From Yaniella halotolerans DSM 15476 (GTDB taxonomy: Bacteria > Actinomycetota > Actinomycetes > Actinomycetales > Micrococcaceae): a stretch of DNA of 64,000 nt. Numbering within the stretch: the stretch's first letter is position 1; the number at the start of each line of letters is the position of its first letter. A program made the position numbers and the translations under genes. The notes under the pieces are model-generated. The model was given only the letters and a program-made list of their open reading frames with translations. It had not been told where the DNA came from and searched no databases. Below are positions 1-8,930 of the stretch, one piece after another. Location of the stretch: assembly GCF_000420805.1 (NCBI RefSeq), contig NZ_ATVQ01000003.1, forward strand, positions 248,001 through 312,000, read 5' to 3'.

Positions 1-87
1 CCACTGATTCCGACGTTCTTAGGGAACCAAACACGTATAGCTACCATGGATGCCACGGGTTACCACGTTATTGGAGAATTCGAATGA
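1..87 (+). CDS. C-terminal end of a TadE-like pilus assembly protein (partial)
   Basis: The first frame is open from the window edge to a TGA at 85-87 and encodes 28 residues ending in HVIGEFE. The stop overlaps the ATG of the next gene in an ATGA junction, the usual sign of a co-translated operon. TadE-like pseudopilin-type proteins often end with a short strand-rich tail of this kind, and the next gene looks like the TadG-type partner, so a TadE-like identity is inferred from context. Too little is present to show a domain. Confidence 0.45.
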   Translation, partial: PLIPTFLGNQTRIATMDATGYHVIGEFE

Positions 88-524
88 TCAGACATAGAGA
101 AAACGACGAGGGTCAAACGTCGGTTTTCGTCATCGGTGTCACCGTGGTCATCTTGCTATTTGCACTAACGATTACAGCCATAATGTCTGTCAACTTACAA
201 CACCGAAAACTCTTGTCGTTGGCTGATTCTGCAGCTCAAAGTGCGGCCACAGCCTTTACGATTGTGGATCCAAACGAATTCTCAGTCACCATTACAGACG
301 CATCAGCATCGCAACAAGTCAACGAGCACCTTCGGGCTTTGGACGCTGAGCAACATTTCCCGAATATCGCTGTGCAATCTGTTCGGGTTATCGGTGAGAC
401 GACGGTGCAAGTTCGGCTTCGTGCCACCGCGCATCCGCCAATTGTCAATTGGGTTATCCCCGACGGGGTGACGGTGGTTGCAGAAGGTACAGCACGTACT
501 CAGCTCAATGATTCTGAACAGTAA
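84..524 (+). CDS. TadG/TadE-like Flp pilus assembly membrane protein
   Basis: This 146-residue protein has a short charged N-terminus (RHRENDEGQTS), then a single hydrophobic segment at about residues 14-36, then an extracytoplasmic part. The DEGQ/S motif directly before the membrane helix, followed by a stretch like 'LADSAAQSAATAF', is typical of putative Flp pilus-assembly TadE/G-like proteins, which are the minor pilin-like subunits of Tad secretion systems. It overlaps the preceding frame by 4 bases and has GGAG upstream, so it is probably the last gene of a tad operon lying to the left. The assignment rests on architecture rather than catalytic residues. Confidence 0.6.
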   Translation: MIRHRENDEGQTSVFVIGVTVVILLFALTITAIMSVNLQHRKLLSLADSAAQSAATAFTIVDPNEFSVTITDASASQQVNEHLRALDAEQHFPNIAVQSVRVIGETTVQVRLRATAHPPIVNWVIPDGVTVVAEGTARTQLNDSEQ

Positions 525-682
525 TGCAGCTATAGGTGGCGCAGAAGAGTGTCGGCGATTCGCGGGTTGTCACAAAGGGCAGGCGGTCGTTAGGGTCGAA
601 CTAATGGCAATATTCAAGCGAAAAATCTATATCATCTAATATCGCGAACTCGAACATGGCCCCGACCCTATCGATCAACATC

Positions 683-701
683 GTGCCATAACTTATGGCA
701 C
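683..701. promoter_or_regulatory. Perfect 19-base palindrome upstream of the baeRF-like gene
   Basis: GTGCCATAACTTATGGCAC is a perfect inverted repeat: 9-base arms around one central C. It ends 25 bases before the GTG start at 727. A possible promoter lies just upstream (TTCAAG at 613-618, 18-base spacer, TAATAT at 637-642), which would put the palindrome in the 5' untranslated region. It could be a repressor site or an mRNA hairpin. No regulator is identified. Confidence 0.5.
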
Positions 702-726
702 CGTGCGAATCTTTTGAGGAGCAACC

Positions 727-1767
727 GTGCAATTAGCAGAAGTTCGAAATATTTATGACCAAGACGGACCCTTCGCAACTATCTACCTTGAAGGGCGTGC
801 ACCAGCCTCAGATGCGGAACACCAAGTCAGACTGCGCTGGGACGATCTGAGAACGCGCTTAGAGCAAGCCGGAGCCCCAGATGAAACGGTTATGGCACTA
901 GAAGATGCCGTTATCGTTGATGATATTGCCGAAGTGCAGAGCAACGGCAGGGTTCTGGTGGCGAATGCATCGGGCGTATTGCTCAATGCTGATTGGGATG
1001 CAGCGCTCGGTGCTGGAGACGCTGCACATTTTGCACAAGAGCCAGAACTTGGTGCATTTGCACGTGAGCGGGCTCGGTCGGTTCGTATGCTTGTGGCCAT
1101 TGCTGATCAGACCGGCGCCACGATACGCCAAGTTGTCGCTGCAGAAGAACACGAGCTGGACGAACAAGTAGAGCGTAACGTGACAGATGCGGCCAACGCC
1201 TCGGTTCACAAACCGCGTGAAGGCGCACTGTCGCACAAACAGATTCAACGTCGGGCAGACGAAGCAACCAAACACAACCTTCGAGAAGTTGCTAAATATT
1301 TGGACGAGACCGCCACGAAGTGGCATCCGGATGTCGTGGTCCTTGCCGGTGAAGTACAGGGACGCAAAGAACTCCTTGGTGAACTCTCTGAAGCATTGCG
1401 CGACATCGCCAGAGAAGCTGAAAGCGGCGGTACCGATGATGCCGCTGCCGAAGAGACTCTCGCTGAAGAATTGCGCTCGATCGCCAGCGACGTTGCAAAT
1501 GCCCGCTCACAAGAACTGACTGAACGTTATGAATATGCCGCAGCTCACGACCAGGCAGTAGAAGGCGCCGACAAGGTGGCTCGTGCAGCTGAAATGGGCG
1601 CGGTTGAGACGCTGTTGTTGGAACACAATCGCTCGGCCGCCGATGAAGCGAAAGTCTTGGGCGCCAGTGTCAAAGTGGATGCCCAGATAGGGCTTCTCAA
1701 CACCCAGGTTGAAGATGCTGTCGCCGCAGTGTTGCGGTTTGAAGCACCAGACGAACTGAAGAAGTAA
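727..1767 (+). CDS. baeRF/Rv2629-like protein (archaeo-eukaryotic release factor 1-like family)
   Basis: The 346-residue protein resembles Mycobacterium tuberculosis Rv2629. Shared features are an opening like 'GPFATIYLEGR', a segment 'GRVLVANASGVLLNADW' (about 77-93), a 'HKPREGALSHKQIQRRADEA' region and a C-terminal part like 'GAVETLLLEHN', as in the bacterial eRF1-like (baeRF) family. Such proteins share the fold of eRF1 domains and are suspected to act on stalled ribosomes or in stress; Rv2629 belongs to the dormancy regulon. The GTG start is chosen for the GAGGAG site 7 bases upstream. DUF2795 and DUF2267 genes follow closely, suggesting one transcript. The middle is Glu/Ala-rich and helical. 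The biochemical role is inferred. Confidence 0.7.
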   Translation: MQLAEVRNIYDQDGPFATIYLEGRAPASDAEHQVRLRWDDLRTRLEQAGAPDETVMALEDAVIVDDIAEVQSNGRVLVANASGVLLNADWDAALGAGDAAHFAQEPELGAFARERARSVRMLVAIADQTGATIRQVVAAEEHELDEQVERNVTDAANASVHKPREGALSHKQIQRRADEATKHNLREVAKYLDETATKWHPDVVVLAGEVQGRKELLGELSEALRDIAREAESGGTDDAAAEETLAEELRSIASDVANARSQELTERYEYAAAHDQAVEGADKVARAAEMGAVETLLLEHNRSAADEAKVLGASVKVDAQIGLLNTQVEDAVAAVLRFEAPDELKK

Positions 1768-1777
1768 AGGAGCGTAG

Positions 1778-2005
1778 ATGACCACACGTGATGATTTGAG
1801 AGCCTCCAAAGCGTTACAGGGGATGGATTTCCCCGCAACAAAGGACAATCTGATTGAATACGCAGAGTCTCGTGGGGCTGACCAGAAGTCACTCCAGGCG
1901 CTGCGCACTTTGCCCGAAAAGGAATTCGGAAATATGGACGAAGTCATCGACGCCGTCCCACAGGAACCAGAAGGTGACGACGTCCCCGGCGGTACGCAAC
2001 GGTAG
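1778..2005 (+). CDS. DUF2795 domain protein
   Basis: A 75-residue acidic protein that matches the DUF2795 pattern: 'LQGMDFPATKDNLIEYA' followed by 'LQALRTLPEKEFGNMDEV'. Members are small helical actinobacterial proteins of unknown function, sometimes found beside stress genes. It starts 10 bases after the preceding stop, with AAAGGAG just before the ATG, and is therefore almost surely co-transcribed with the baeRF-like gene. The C-terminal tail (PQEPEGDDVPGG) looks disordered. Function is unknown. Confidence 0.8.
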   Translation: MTTRDDLRASKALQGMDFPATKDNLIEYAESRGADQKSLQALRTLPEKEFGNMDEVIDAVPQEPEGDDVPGGTQR

Positions 2006-2074
2006 CTACGGAAGACCCAGAAACGAAAGTACAACGTGATTGTGCGCTTAGGCACTGAGAATAGGAGACAAAGT

Positions 2075-2452
2075 ATGAACACCGACGAATTGACTGACCT
2101 GATTCGCCAACGTGGCGAGTACGATTCTGCAGAATCCGCCCGAGGCGTCATGGAAGCGGTCCTGACCGTGCTCGCAGCTCGGCATACGGATGGTGAAGCA
2201 GCAAAACTGGGGGCCCAGCTACCCAGCGGCATTGGAGAGCACCTGAAGGCTCCAGAAGCCAAGCCCGAAGAGTTCGATGCGGAGGAATTTCTGGCAAGGG
2301 TCCAAAAACAATTGGACTCTAGCGAGCAGGACGCCCAGTTGGCAACGCACGCAGTCCTATCCTCCGTGACCGACGCGGTTTCAGAAGGCGAGCAGATCTC
2401 ATTTATGAATGCTCTACCCAATGACCTGTCCGGTTATGCACGCTGGAGGTAA
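2075..2452 (+). CDS. DUF2267 domain protein
   Basis: A 125-residue protein whose pattern (a 'SAESARGVMEAVLTVLAARHTDGEA' helix, then 'LGAQLPSGIGEHL', then two further helices) is that of DUF2267, a small all-helical family of unknown function. The frame is open 13 codons further upstream, but ATG 2075 is preferred because AGGAGA lies 6-11 bases before it. It sits 69 bases after the DUF2795 gene and 26 bases before the ABC-class ATPase, in the same orientation. Nothing identifies a catalytic activity. Confidence 0.75.
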   Translation: MNTDELTDLIRQRGEYDSAESARGVMEAVLTVLAARHTDGEAAKLGAQLPSGIGEHLKAPEAKPEEFDAEEFLARVQKQLDSSEQDAQLATHAVLSSVTDAVSEGEQISFMNALPNDLSGYARWR

Positions 2453-2478
2453 ATAATTGCAATGCAGAACGGAGCGTT

Positions 2479-4167
2479 ATGAATTTACGTGATTCACTGC
2501 ACCAGATCGATGGTAAAGGGTATGGAACCTACCGTCAGATACGCGGGACCCACCAAGTTGGTGAGTTTCAGCTCTCAATAGACAAGGTGCAGGTGGATCC
2601 GTATGCTCCAGCATCTTTGATGCGTGTCATTCTGCCGAGCGGTGTTGTCGATCTGCCGAACGAATTGGTCGACGACGCCGCTGGCAGGGTAGCCACCAGT
2701 GATTTTCTCACAAGGCGCTTCGCGCAAGCTATTCGGGAGAGCAGCCGGACCAACACAGGTAGTGCTGTCAGCATCGGAAGCCCCGGACAACAGGTGCTTC
2801 AACGTAGCAGTATCGTCATTGGTGAAAACTCCATCGAAGCGCGGATCGCCGTGGACTTACCAGCCTCAGGTCGCAAGATTCGAGGCCGTCAGGCGGCAAA
2901 AATCCTGACCGAAGAAGTCCCACAGATTGTAGAGCGCTCGCTGAAACACCAGCATTTAGACGCCCAAGCGCTCGCAGATCATGTGAGCCTCTACCGGGAT
3001 CAACAGTATGTCCGCAGTGTTTTAGCCTCAAACGGACTCGTTGGTTTCGTGGGAGACGGATCGATTCTGCCACGACGGTCCGGGGATACAGATACCCCGC
3101 TGACCGAGGGTGCCGTGCCGTTTTCTACTCCAGAAACCATGCGCGTCAGCTTCCAACTACCAAGTGGTCGAACTGTCACAGGCATGGGTATTTACGAGGG
3201 AGTCACGGTGATTGTCGGAGGTGGCTATCACGGAAAGTCAACACTGCTGAGTGCCCTCTCCCGTGGCGTCTACCCGCATATATCTGGTGACGGACGCGAA
3301 TGGGTGATCACGAAGGCAGACGCCGTCAGTATTCGTGCCGAAGACGGTCGATCCGTCACAGGAGTAGATATATCCCCGTTTATCTCTGGACTGCCATCCG
3401 GTGCCGACACGACCCAGTTTTCGACCACGAATGCCTCGGGCTCTACCTCTCAAGCAGCAAATTTGGTTGAAGCCTTGGAATCAGGATCTACGGCACTGCT
3501 GATTGATGAAGATACGTCAGCCACGAACTTTATGATTCGTGACGAGCGCATGAAAGAATTGATTGCTGCCGATAGGGAACCCATCACGCCATTTGTCGAC
3601 AGGGTGCGGCCTTTGCTCACTGACTGCGGTGTATCCACAGTGCTGGTGGCCGGTGGGTCCGGAGCATTCTTCGACGTCGCGGATCACGTCATCGCACTGG
3701 ACGAATATGTTGCAGTTGATGTGACCAACCGCGCGCACGATATTGCTGGGACATCTCCCGCAACGGATAATGCCCAAACCCAGGCTTCGGTTTTCGAACA
3801 GGAAGCGGCAGAACGCATTCCACGAGCTGACGGATTGGTAGCGCAGGCAAAGAAGAAACCCGCCACTGCGCGCGGCCGGTCAGTCATCCAATTTGGTCGC
3901 GAGCGAGTTGAGCTGAGTGCTGTAGCTCAGCTTATCGACCCTGCCCAAACCGCTGCTATTGCTTTTGCCATGGACCGGCTGGCCGACGAGTTAGACGGAC
4001 GGCTCAGCATAGCGGAGGCAATTACCTTGTTGCTGGACAAGGTTGAAAGCGAAGGTTTAGAAGTACTGTCCCCACACCGAGGCCACCCGGGACACCTTGC
4101 CCTACCACGAAGACAAGAGATCCACAGTGCAGTCAATCGTTACCGACACCTGAGGCTGCATACTTGA
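2479..4167 (+). CDS. Predicted ATPase of the ABC class (ABC_ATPase family)
   Basis: The 562-residue protein matches the soluble 'predicted ATPase of the ABC class' family. It has an N-terminal region with 'IDGKGYGTYRQIRG' (residues 10-23), a P-loop GGGYHGKST near residue 252, a 'DISPFISGLPSGADTTQFST' segment in the position of an ABC signature loop, and a Walker B-like 'TALLIDEDTSATNFM' near residue 340. There is no membrane segment or transporter partner, so it is not an importer or exporter component. The family's substrate is unknown. It is the last gene of the run starting at 727, and prfB follows 48 bases later, probably from its own promoter. Confidence 0.8.
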   Translation: MNLRDSLHQIDGKGYGTYRQIRGTHQVGEFQLSIDKVQVDPYAPASLMRVILPSGVVDLPNELVDDAAGRVATSDFLTRRFAQAIRESSRTNTGSAVSIGSPGQQVLQRSSIVIGENSIEARIAVDLPASGRKIRGRQAAKILTEEVPQIVERSLKHQHLDAQALADHVSLYRDQQYVRSVLASNGLVGFVGDGSILPRRSGDTDTPLTEGAVPFSTPETMRVSFQLPSGRTVTGMGIYEGVTVIVGGGYHGKSTLLSALSRGVYPHISGDGREWVITKADAVSIRAEDGRSVTGVDISPFISGLPSGADTTQFSTTNASGSTSQAANLVEALESGSTALLIDEDTSATNFMIRDERMKELIAADREPITPFVDRVRPLLTDCGVSTVLVAGGSGAFFDVADHVIALDEYVAVDVTNRAHDIAGTSPATDNAQTQASVFEQEAAERIPRADGLVAQAKKKPATARGRSVIQFGRERVELSAVAQLIDPAQTAAIAFAMDRLADELDGRLSIAEAITLLLDKVESEGLEVLSPHRGHPGHLALPRRQEIHSAVNRYRHLRLHT

Positions 4168-4178
4168 GACACACATTT

Positions 4179-4206
4179 ATGACCTTTACGCCAGATCGCG
4201 TATCCT
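4179..4206 (+). promoter_or_regulatory. Putative promoter of prfB with a near-leaderless start
   Basis: TATCCT at 4201-4206 ends nine bases before the prfB ATG, with TATGAC at 4179-4184 as a weak -35 (16-base spacer). No Shine-Dalgarno sequence precedes the ATG. The spacing fits a transcript beginning at or a few bases before the start codon, as is common in Actinobacteria. Confidence 0.4.
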
Positions 4207-4215
4207 TGAAAGCCC

Positions 4216-5325
4216 ATGGCTGATATAGACTTTTCCGCAGAAATCGCTGCGTTGCGACATACCTACGAATCCATCGAGGCCGTATCTGATATTGAACAGA
4301 TCCGCGCCGACGTCGCCGAGCTTTCGAAAGAAGCCAGCGCGCCCGACCTTTGGGATGACCCTGCTAAGGGCCAACAAGTCACATCGGCACTCTCCCGAAA
4401 GGAGACAGAGCTAGGACGGCTCACCTCGCTCTATGCAAGGATCGATGACCTCGACGTAACAGTCGAACTCGCTCAAGAAGCCGATGACGCTGACCTTCAC
4501 GCCGAAGCCGTGGAAGAACTCCAAAGCATCAAAAAGTCTTTAAGTCAGCTTGAAACAGTAACTCTCCTCAGCGGTGAATACGACGAGCGGGAAGCCGTCG
4601 TCACCATTCGGGCAGGCGCCGGGGGAGTAGACGCCTCAGATTTCACCCTGATGTTAATGCGTATGTACCTGCGTTGGGCAGAGCATAACGGTTATCCCGC
4701 GAAAGTCATGGACACGTCGTACGCGGAAGAAGCCGGTCTGAAATCTGCGACTTTCGAAATTAACGCCCCCTACGCCTTCGGCACCCTATCGGTCGAAGCA
4801 GGTACGCACCGGCTCGTGCGGATATCCCCATTTGATAATCAGGGACGTCGACATACTTCGTTTGCTGCCGTAGAAGTTGTCCCGCTTATCGAGTCCGATG
4901 ATTCCATCGAAATCCCTGAGACTGAACTCAAAATTGATGTTTTCCGGTCCTCCGGTCCAGGTGGCCAGCACGTCAACACCACGGACTCTGCCGTGCGGAT
5001 GACGCATATCCCCACGGGCATCGTGGTGTCCATGCAAAATGAAAAATCGCAGATTCAAAACCGTGCTGCAGCCTTGCGCGTGTTGCAATCCCGACTTTTG
5101 CTGATTCGAAAAGAAGAAGAGGAAGCAAAGAAGAAAGAACTTGCCGGGGACGTAAAAGCCTCGTGGGGCGACCAAATGCGTTCCTACGTGCTCAACCCTT
5201 ATCAGATGGTTAAGGATTTGCGGACGCATCACGAAGAAGGCAACCCAGACAAAGTCTTCGACGGTGAAATCAACGACTTTATCGACGCCGGTATTCGTTG
5301 GCGTGCCGAGGGCCGTCACGAATAA
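4216..5325 (+). CDS. prfB: Peptide chain release factor 2
   Basis: RF2 releases finished peptides at UGA and UAA stop codons. The 369-residue protein has the RF2 stop-recognition tripeptide SPF (in '[17 protein letters not shown]', about residue 200) and the peptidyl-hydrolysis loop GGQ (in '[17 protein letters not shown]', about residue 250). The reading frame is continuous: there is no in-frame early UGA and no programmed +1 frameshift as in E. coli, which is usual in Actinobacteria. In many relatives prfB precedes ftsE-ftsX-smpB; here a SRPBCC protein and a thiolase gene lie between them. Confidence 0.97.
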   Translation: MADIDFSAEIAALRHTYESIEAVSDIEQIRADVAELSKEASAPDLWDDPAKGQQVTSALSRKETELGRLTSLYARIDDLDVTVELAQEADDADLHAEAVEELQSIKKSLSQLETVTLLSGEYDEREAVVTIRAGAGGVDASDFTLMLMRMYLRWAEHNGYPAKVMDTSYAEEAGLKSATFEINAPYAFGTLSVEAGTHRLVRISPFDNQGRRHTSFAAVEVVPLIESDDSIEIPETELKIDVFRSSGPGGQHVNTTDSAVRMTHIPTGIVVSMQNEKSQIQNRAAALRVLQSRLLLIRKEEEEAKKKELAGDVKASWGDQMRSYVLNPYQMVKDLRTHHEEGNPDKVFDGEINDFIDAGIRWRAEGRHE

Positions 5326-5372
5326 CCGCTAAACCTAGTCAAGCCCCATGTGTTGGTGACAAACTGGTGGTC

Positions 5373-5816
5373 ATGACTGAGCAACGCATCGTACAGGCCA
5401 CCCAAACCATCAACGCTGCTGCAGCGGATATCTTTGAACTCATTGCAGATCCGGCGCGCCAGCCTGAATGGGACGGCAATGACAATCTTGCCGAAGCACC
5501 CGAGGGTCAACGCATCACTGATGTGGACCAGGAATTCACCATGCATCTGACCAACGGCCAATCCAGAACGAACTACGTGGTGGAATTTAGTGAAGGTCGT
5601 CTCATCGCTTGGAATCCAGCGCCAACCGGAGAAACTCCTCGCGGTCACCTTTTCCGCTGGGAACTGCGCCCGTTGAGCGATACTGCTACCGAGGTCACTC
5701 ACACCTACGATTGGACCCAACTCGTCGACGAGACCCGCTTTGAACGGGCCCGCTCGTATACCAAAGAAGCACTGTTGAATTCAGTTAATCGTCTTTCACT
5801 GAGAGTGGAGCACTAA
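5373..5816 (+). CDS. SRPBCC (START/Bet v1-like) family protein
   Basis: A 147-residue protein with the SRPBCC pattern: N-terminal 'IVQATQTINAAAADIFELIADPARQPEWDG', a central strand region ending in 'RLIAWNPAP', then 'RWELRPLSDTATEVTHTYDWT' and a C-terminal helix. The fold makes a deep hydrophobic pocket for small ligands or lipids; actinobacterial copies are often annotated as polyketide cyclase/dehydrase-like without known substrates. ATG 5373 is taken because the family motif starts four codons later; the upstream part of the frame overlaps prfB and is unlike the family. Function is unknown. Confidence 0.75.
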   Translation: MTEQRIVQATQTINAAAADIFELIADPARQPEWDGNDNLAEAPEGQRITDVDQEFTMHLTNGQSRTNYVVEFSEGRLIAWNPAPTGETPRGHLFRWELRPLSDTATEVTHTYDWTQLVDETRFERARSYTKEALLNSVNRLSLRVEH

Positions 5817-5893
5817 GGTTATACAGGTGACTAGTTTGTGGGTGTTTTGCGCTACAATGTGTTGGACACCACGCCACAAACATAGGAGTCACT

Positions 5894-7084
5894 TTGTCTA
5901 GCTCTTCACCTCGTGATGCAGTGATTATCGGTGGGTCTCGCACCCCGTTCGGACGCTTACTTGGTTCACTCGCGGGCCACTCTGCTATTGATCTGGGAGC
6001 CCATGCCATTCAGGGGGCAATGGCCGATGCTGGTATTGCAGCCGAAGCCGTGGAGACCGTCATTATGGGCCACGTCATTCAGGCCGGAGCCGGCCAGAAT
6101 CCTGGGCGCCAAGCTGCTTTACACGCCGGAATCGGTCGCGATGTTCACGGAATCACGATCAACAAAGTCTGCCTATCGGGTGCCACAGCGATTATTGATG
6201 CCGCGCGCATGATTGCTCTCGGTGATGCAGACGTGGTCATTGCCGGTGGCCAAGAATCCATGACGAACGCTCCGCATCTCCTTCCGGGTTCGCGTTCCGG
6301 ACATAAGTATGGGCCGGTCACGATGTTGGATGCTACCGATCATGATGCTTTGACCGATCAAGACAGCGCCGTGTCCATGGGTGTCCTAACGGAACAAGGT
6401 AACGGTTCGTTTGGCCTTGATCGTGAAAGTCAGGACCACGTCGCAGCCCTTTCGCATAAGCGGGCGATAGACGGTGCGCAGAAGCGGGCTGAAGAAATTT
6501 CCCCGATTGAGATTCCACAACGTCGCGGCGAACCCGTCATCTTCGATACCGATGAAGGGGTTAGGGAAAATACAACCGCAGAAACTTTAGGCAAGCTTCG
6601 TCCAGCATTTGCGTCAGACGGTACGGTCACCGCTGGCAATTCATCGCAGCTGTCCGACGGGGCGGCAGCGCTGGTGGTCGTCTCGCGACAATATGCTGAA
6701 GATCATGGGCATGACATTCTGGCAACTGTTGCAGGATACGGGCAGGTTGCCGGTCCGCACGACTCCCAGCTACATTCTCAGCCATCTAGAGCTATTCAGG
6801 CTGCTACCAAGCGTGCCGGTTGGACAACCAGCGAACTGGACTTCCTTGAGATCAACGAGGCCTTTGGGGCTGTGGTTGTTCAGTCACTACAAGACCTGGA
6901 TTATCCGCTGGAAAAGACGAACATCTATGGCGGAGCTGTAGCGTTGGGCCATCCGGTCGGTGCCTCAGGCGCACGTCTTGTCTTAACTGCTGCCAAAGAG
7001 CTCGCGCGCCGTGGTAGCGGTAAAGCTGCTATCGCACTGTGTGGCGGCGGTGGCCAGGGCGAAAGCGTCCTGCTTCAACTTTAA
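5894..7084 (+). CDS. Acetyl-CoA C-acyltransferase (thiolase)
   Basis: Thiolases condense two acetyl-CoA to acetoacetyl-CoA or cleave 3-ketoacyl-CoA. The 396-residue length is normal. The nucleophilic Cys is residue 93 in '[11 protein letters not shown]', the catalytic His lies in '[16 protein letters not shown]', and the second Cys lies in 'ALCGGGGQG' close to the C-terminus. The TTG start has AGGAG five bases upstream, and no better start exists nearby. A possible -10 (TACAAT, 5853-5858) precedes it. It sits alone between a SRPBCC gene and ftsE, so degradative and biosynthetic roles cannot be told apart. Confidence 0.9.
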   Translation: MSSSSPRDAVIIGGSRTPFGRLLGSLAGHSAIDLGAHAIQGAMADAGIAAEAVETVIMGHVIQAGAGQNPGRQAALHAGIGRDVHGITINKVCLSGATAIIDAARMIALGDADVVIAGGQESMTNAPHLLPGSRSGHKYGPVTMLDATDHDALTDQDSAVSMGVLTEQGNGSFGLDRESQDHVAALSHKRAIDGAQKRAEEISPIEIPQRRGEPVIFDTDEGVRENTTAETLGKLRPAFASDGTVTAGNSSQLSDGAAALVVVSRQYAEDHGHDILATVAGYGQVAGPHDSQLHSQPSRAIQAATKRAGWTTSELDFLEINEAFGAVVVQSLQDLDYPLEKTNIYGGAVALGHPVGASGARLVLTAAKELARRGSGKAAIALCGGGGQGESVLLQL

Positions 7085-7106
7085 ATTTATTTTTCAACAC
7101 ACCACT

Positions 7107-7172
7107 AGCACCAGCCCAACATCCCACTGTTGTTACCGAATCGTGATTAGTCTTGAAGGGCTGGTGCTTTTA
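7107..7172 (+). terminator. Long-loop hairpin after the thiolase gene
   Basis: AGCACCAGCCC (7107-7117) pairs perfectly with GGGCTGGTGCT (7158-7168), and TTTTAC follows. The loop is 40 bases, long for a simple intrinsic terminator. It may still end thiolase transcription or act in the leader of ftsE. Confidence 0.5.
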
Positions 7173-7230
7173 CTTCCCCAACATGACCGGGCACCGGTGA
7201 GTCGCATGCCGATTCGGTCAGGGAAAAAAC

Positions 7231-7965
7231 ATGATCCGATTCGAAGATGTCACGAAGGTTTATGATACGACCTCGCGTCCTGCTCTAGACGGTGTGACCA
7301 CTGAAATTGAGCGCGGCGAATTCGTGTTCTTAGTTGGTCCATCAGGGTCAGGTAAGTCCACATTTATTCGTCTCGTACAACGCGAAGAAAAGGCTTCGTC
7401 CGGAACAGTTTACGTTTCAGGCCGTGACGTTGCCCGGCTATCCTCATGGCGAGTTCCTCACCTGCGCCGCGACCTTGGTGTCGTCTTTCAAGACTTCCGG
7501 CTCCTGCCGAACAAAAACGTATTTGCAAATGTTGCGTTTGCAATGCAGGTGTTGGGAAAACGCAGAGGTCTTATCAATCAGGCCATTCCAGAGGTGCTTA
7601 AAACCGTTGGCCTTCAGGACAAGGCCCGACGGTTTCCCCACGAACTATCCGGTGGCGAACAACAACGTGTGGCGATTGCTCGCGCTGTCGTCAACAGTCC
7701 GGCCATTCTGCTAGCGGACGAGCCCACCGGTAACCTTGACCCAGAAACTTCCTGGGGAATTATGGAAGTCCTCGACAAGATTCACCAAAACGGCACAACC
7801 GTCGTTATGGCTACGCATGACCACGAAATCGTCAATACGATGCGTCGTCGCGTCGTTGAACTGCACGAAGGCGAGGTCATGCGGGATGAAGCAGAAGCTG
7901 GATACCAGCCCGCCGACGCCACTGCTCAGCTGCAATCACGGCTGAGGAAGACGGAGGTGAACTAG
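7231..7965 (+). CDS. ftsE: Cell division ATP-binding protein FtsE
   Basis: FtsE is the cytoplasmic ATPase of the FtsEX complex, which controls peptidoglycan hydrolases at the septum. The 244-residue protein has Walker [10 protein letters not shown] (36-44), a Q-loop in '[11 protein letters not shown]', the signature LSGGEQ (139-144), Walker B ILLADE (159-164) and a switch His in 'MATHDHEIV'. '[18 protein letters not shown]' is characteristic of FtsE. It overlaps ftsX by one base. The ATG has CAGGG seven bases upstream. Confidence 0.96.
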   Translation: MIRFEDVTKVYDTTSRPALDGVTTEIERGEFVFLVGPSGSGKSTFIRLVQREEKASSGTVYVSGRDVARLSSWRVPHLRRDLGVVFQDFRLLPNKNVFANVAFAMQVLGKRRGLINQAIPEVLKTVGLQDKARRFPHELSGGEQQRVAIARAVVNSPAILLADEPTGNLDPETSWGIMEVLDKIHQNGTTVVMATHDHEIVNTMRRRVVELHEGEVMRDEAEAGYQPADATAQLQSRLRKTEVN

Positions 7966-8879
7966 TGCGGTTTGCGTTTATCGTTTCGGAAACGCTTTCT
8001 GGTATTCGCCGAAATCTTTCCATGGTCATCTCGGTTGTATTGGTGACCTTCATATCACTCACATTTGTTGGTTCTGCAGGATTACTGCAAATGCAGATCA
8101 ACCAGATGAAAGGCTACTGGTACGATCGCGTCGAAGTTGCGATCTTCCTTTGTAATGACACTTCAACAGCGGCCAGCTGTGCTGGGGGAGCTGTCACGGA
8201 CAGTCAACGCGAAGCTATCGAAGCCCAACTCGATTCTCAGCAAGCATCTGCCTATGTTGAAAGCTACGAGTATGAGTCCCAAGAACAAGCTCTCGAACTG
8301 TTCCAAGACCAGTATTCCAACCTCGACATGGCAGAAAGCGTTACTGCTGATCAGCTACCCGAATCCTTCAGGGTCTCTCTGGTCAACCCAGAGCAATACG
8401 AAGTCGTCAACGAGATGTTCTCCGGCATGCCGGGAGTGGAAGTCGTCTCAGATCAACGAGAACTCCTCGAGTCGCTCTTCTCACTGATGAATATAGCGTC
8501 GGTAATCGCGATTGCGCTAGCCGTCATCATGCTCATTACTGCCATCTTGTTAATTGCCACTACGATTCGTCTATCCGCGTTCTCACGACGCCGTGAAACT
8601 GGAATCATGCGACTCGTTGGAGCATCGAAAACAATGATCCAACTGCCGTTCTTGGCCGAAGGAGTTGTCGCCGCCATGTTAGGGGCCGCACTAGCTTCGC
8701 TGGCAACGTGGGCGATTGCAAAATTCTTCATTGCAGATTGGCTAGCAACTGAGTATCCACAAACCGGCTTTATTTCCTCCACCGAGGCACTTTGGCTTGT
8801 GCCATTGCTCTTCGCTATTGCCCTAATCCTTGCTGCGGTGTCATCAATGTTGACGCTGCGGCGCTACCTCAAAGTGTAG
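7965..8879 (+). CDS. ftsX: Cell division protein FtsX
   Basis: FtsX is the membrane subunit of FtsEX, passing ATP-driven movement to peptidoglycan hydrolases outside the cell. The 304-residue protein has one N-terminal helix (about 20-45), a large extracytoplasmic domain (about 50-175) and three C-terminal helices, the usual topology. 'SAFSRRRETGIMRLVGAS' between helices 2 and 3 is the family's coupling region. The GTG start overlaps the ftsE stop by one base, with GGAGG upstream. The outer domain has two Cys ('FLCNDTSTAASCAGG') that could form a disulfide. Confidence 0.95.
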   Translation: MRFAFIVSETLSGIRRNLSMVISVVLVTFISLTFVGSAGLLQMQINQMKGYWYDRVEVAIFLCNDTSTAASCAGGAVTDSQREAIEAQLDSQQASAYVESYEYESQEQALELFQDQYSNLDMAESVTADQLPESFRVSLVNPEQYEVVNEMFSGMPGVEVVSDQRELLESLFSLMNIASVIAIALAVIMLITAILLIATTIRLSAFSRRRETGIMRLVGASKTMIQLPFLAEGVVAAMLGAALASLATWAIAKFFIADWLATEYPQTGFISSTEALWLVPLLFAIALILAAVSSMLTLRRYLKV

Positions 8880-8930
8880 TTTTCTAAATTTTCTTGACCG
8901 ATGCATGTGTCTGAAGGAGACATGACCAAT

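Noticed and set aside
1507-2421. A 304-codon minus-strand frame across the baeRF, DUF2795 and DUF2267 genes
   Set aside because: It crosses three plus-strand genes that each have good ribosome sites and family patterns. Its translation is Ser/Arg/Cys-rich, typical of an antisense shadow.
4216-4330. Programmed +1 frameshift site in prfB
   Set aside because: The frame is continuous from ATG through the GGQ motif and has no early in-frame UGA.
4786-5319. A 177-codon open frame antisense to prfB
   Set aside because: It lies fully inside the RF2 gene, has no ribosome site, and its translation has no family features; RF2 motifs on the other strand are unambiguous.
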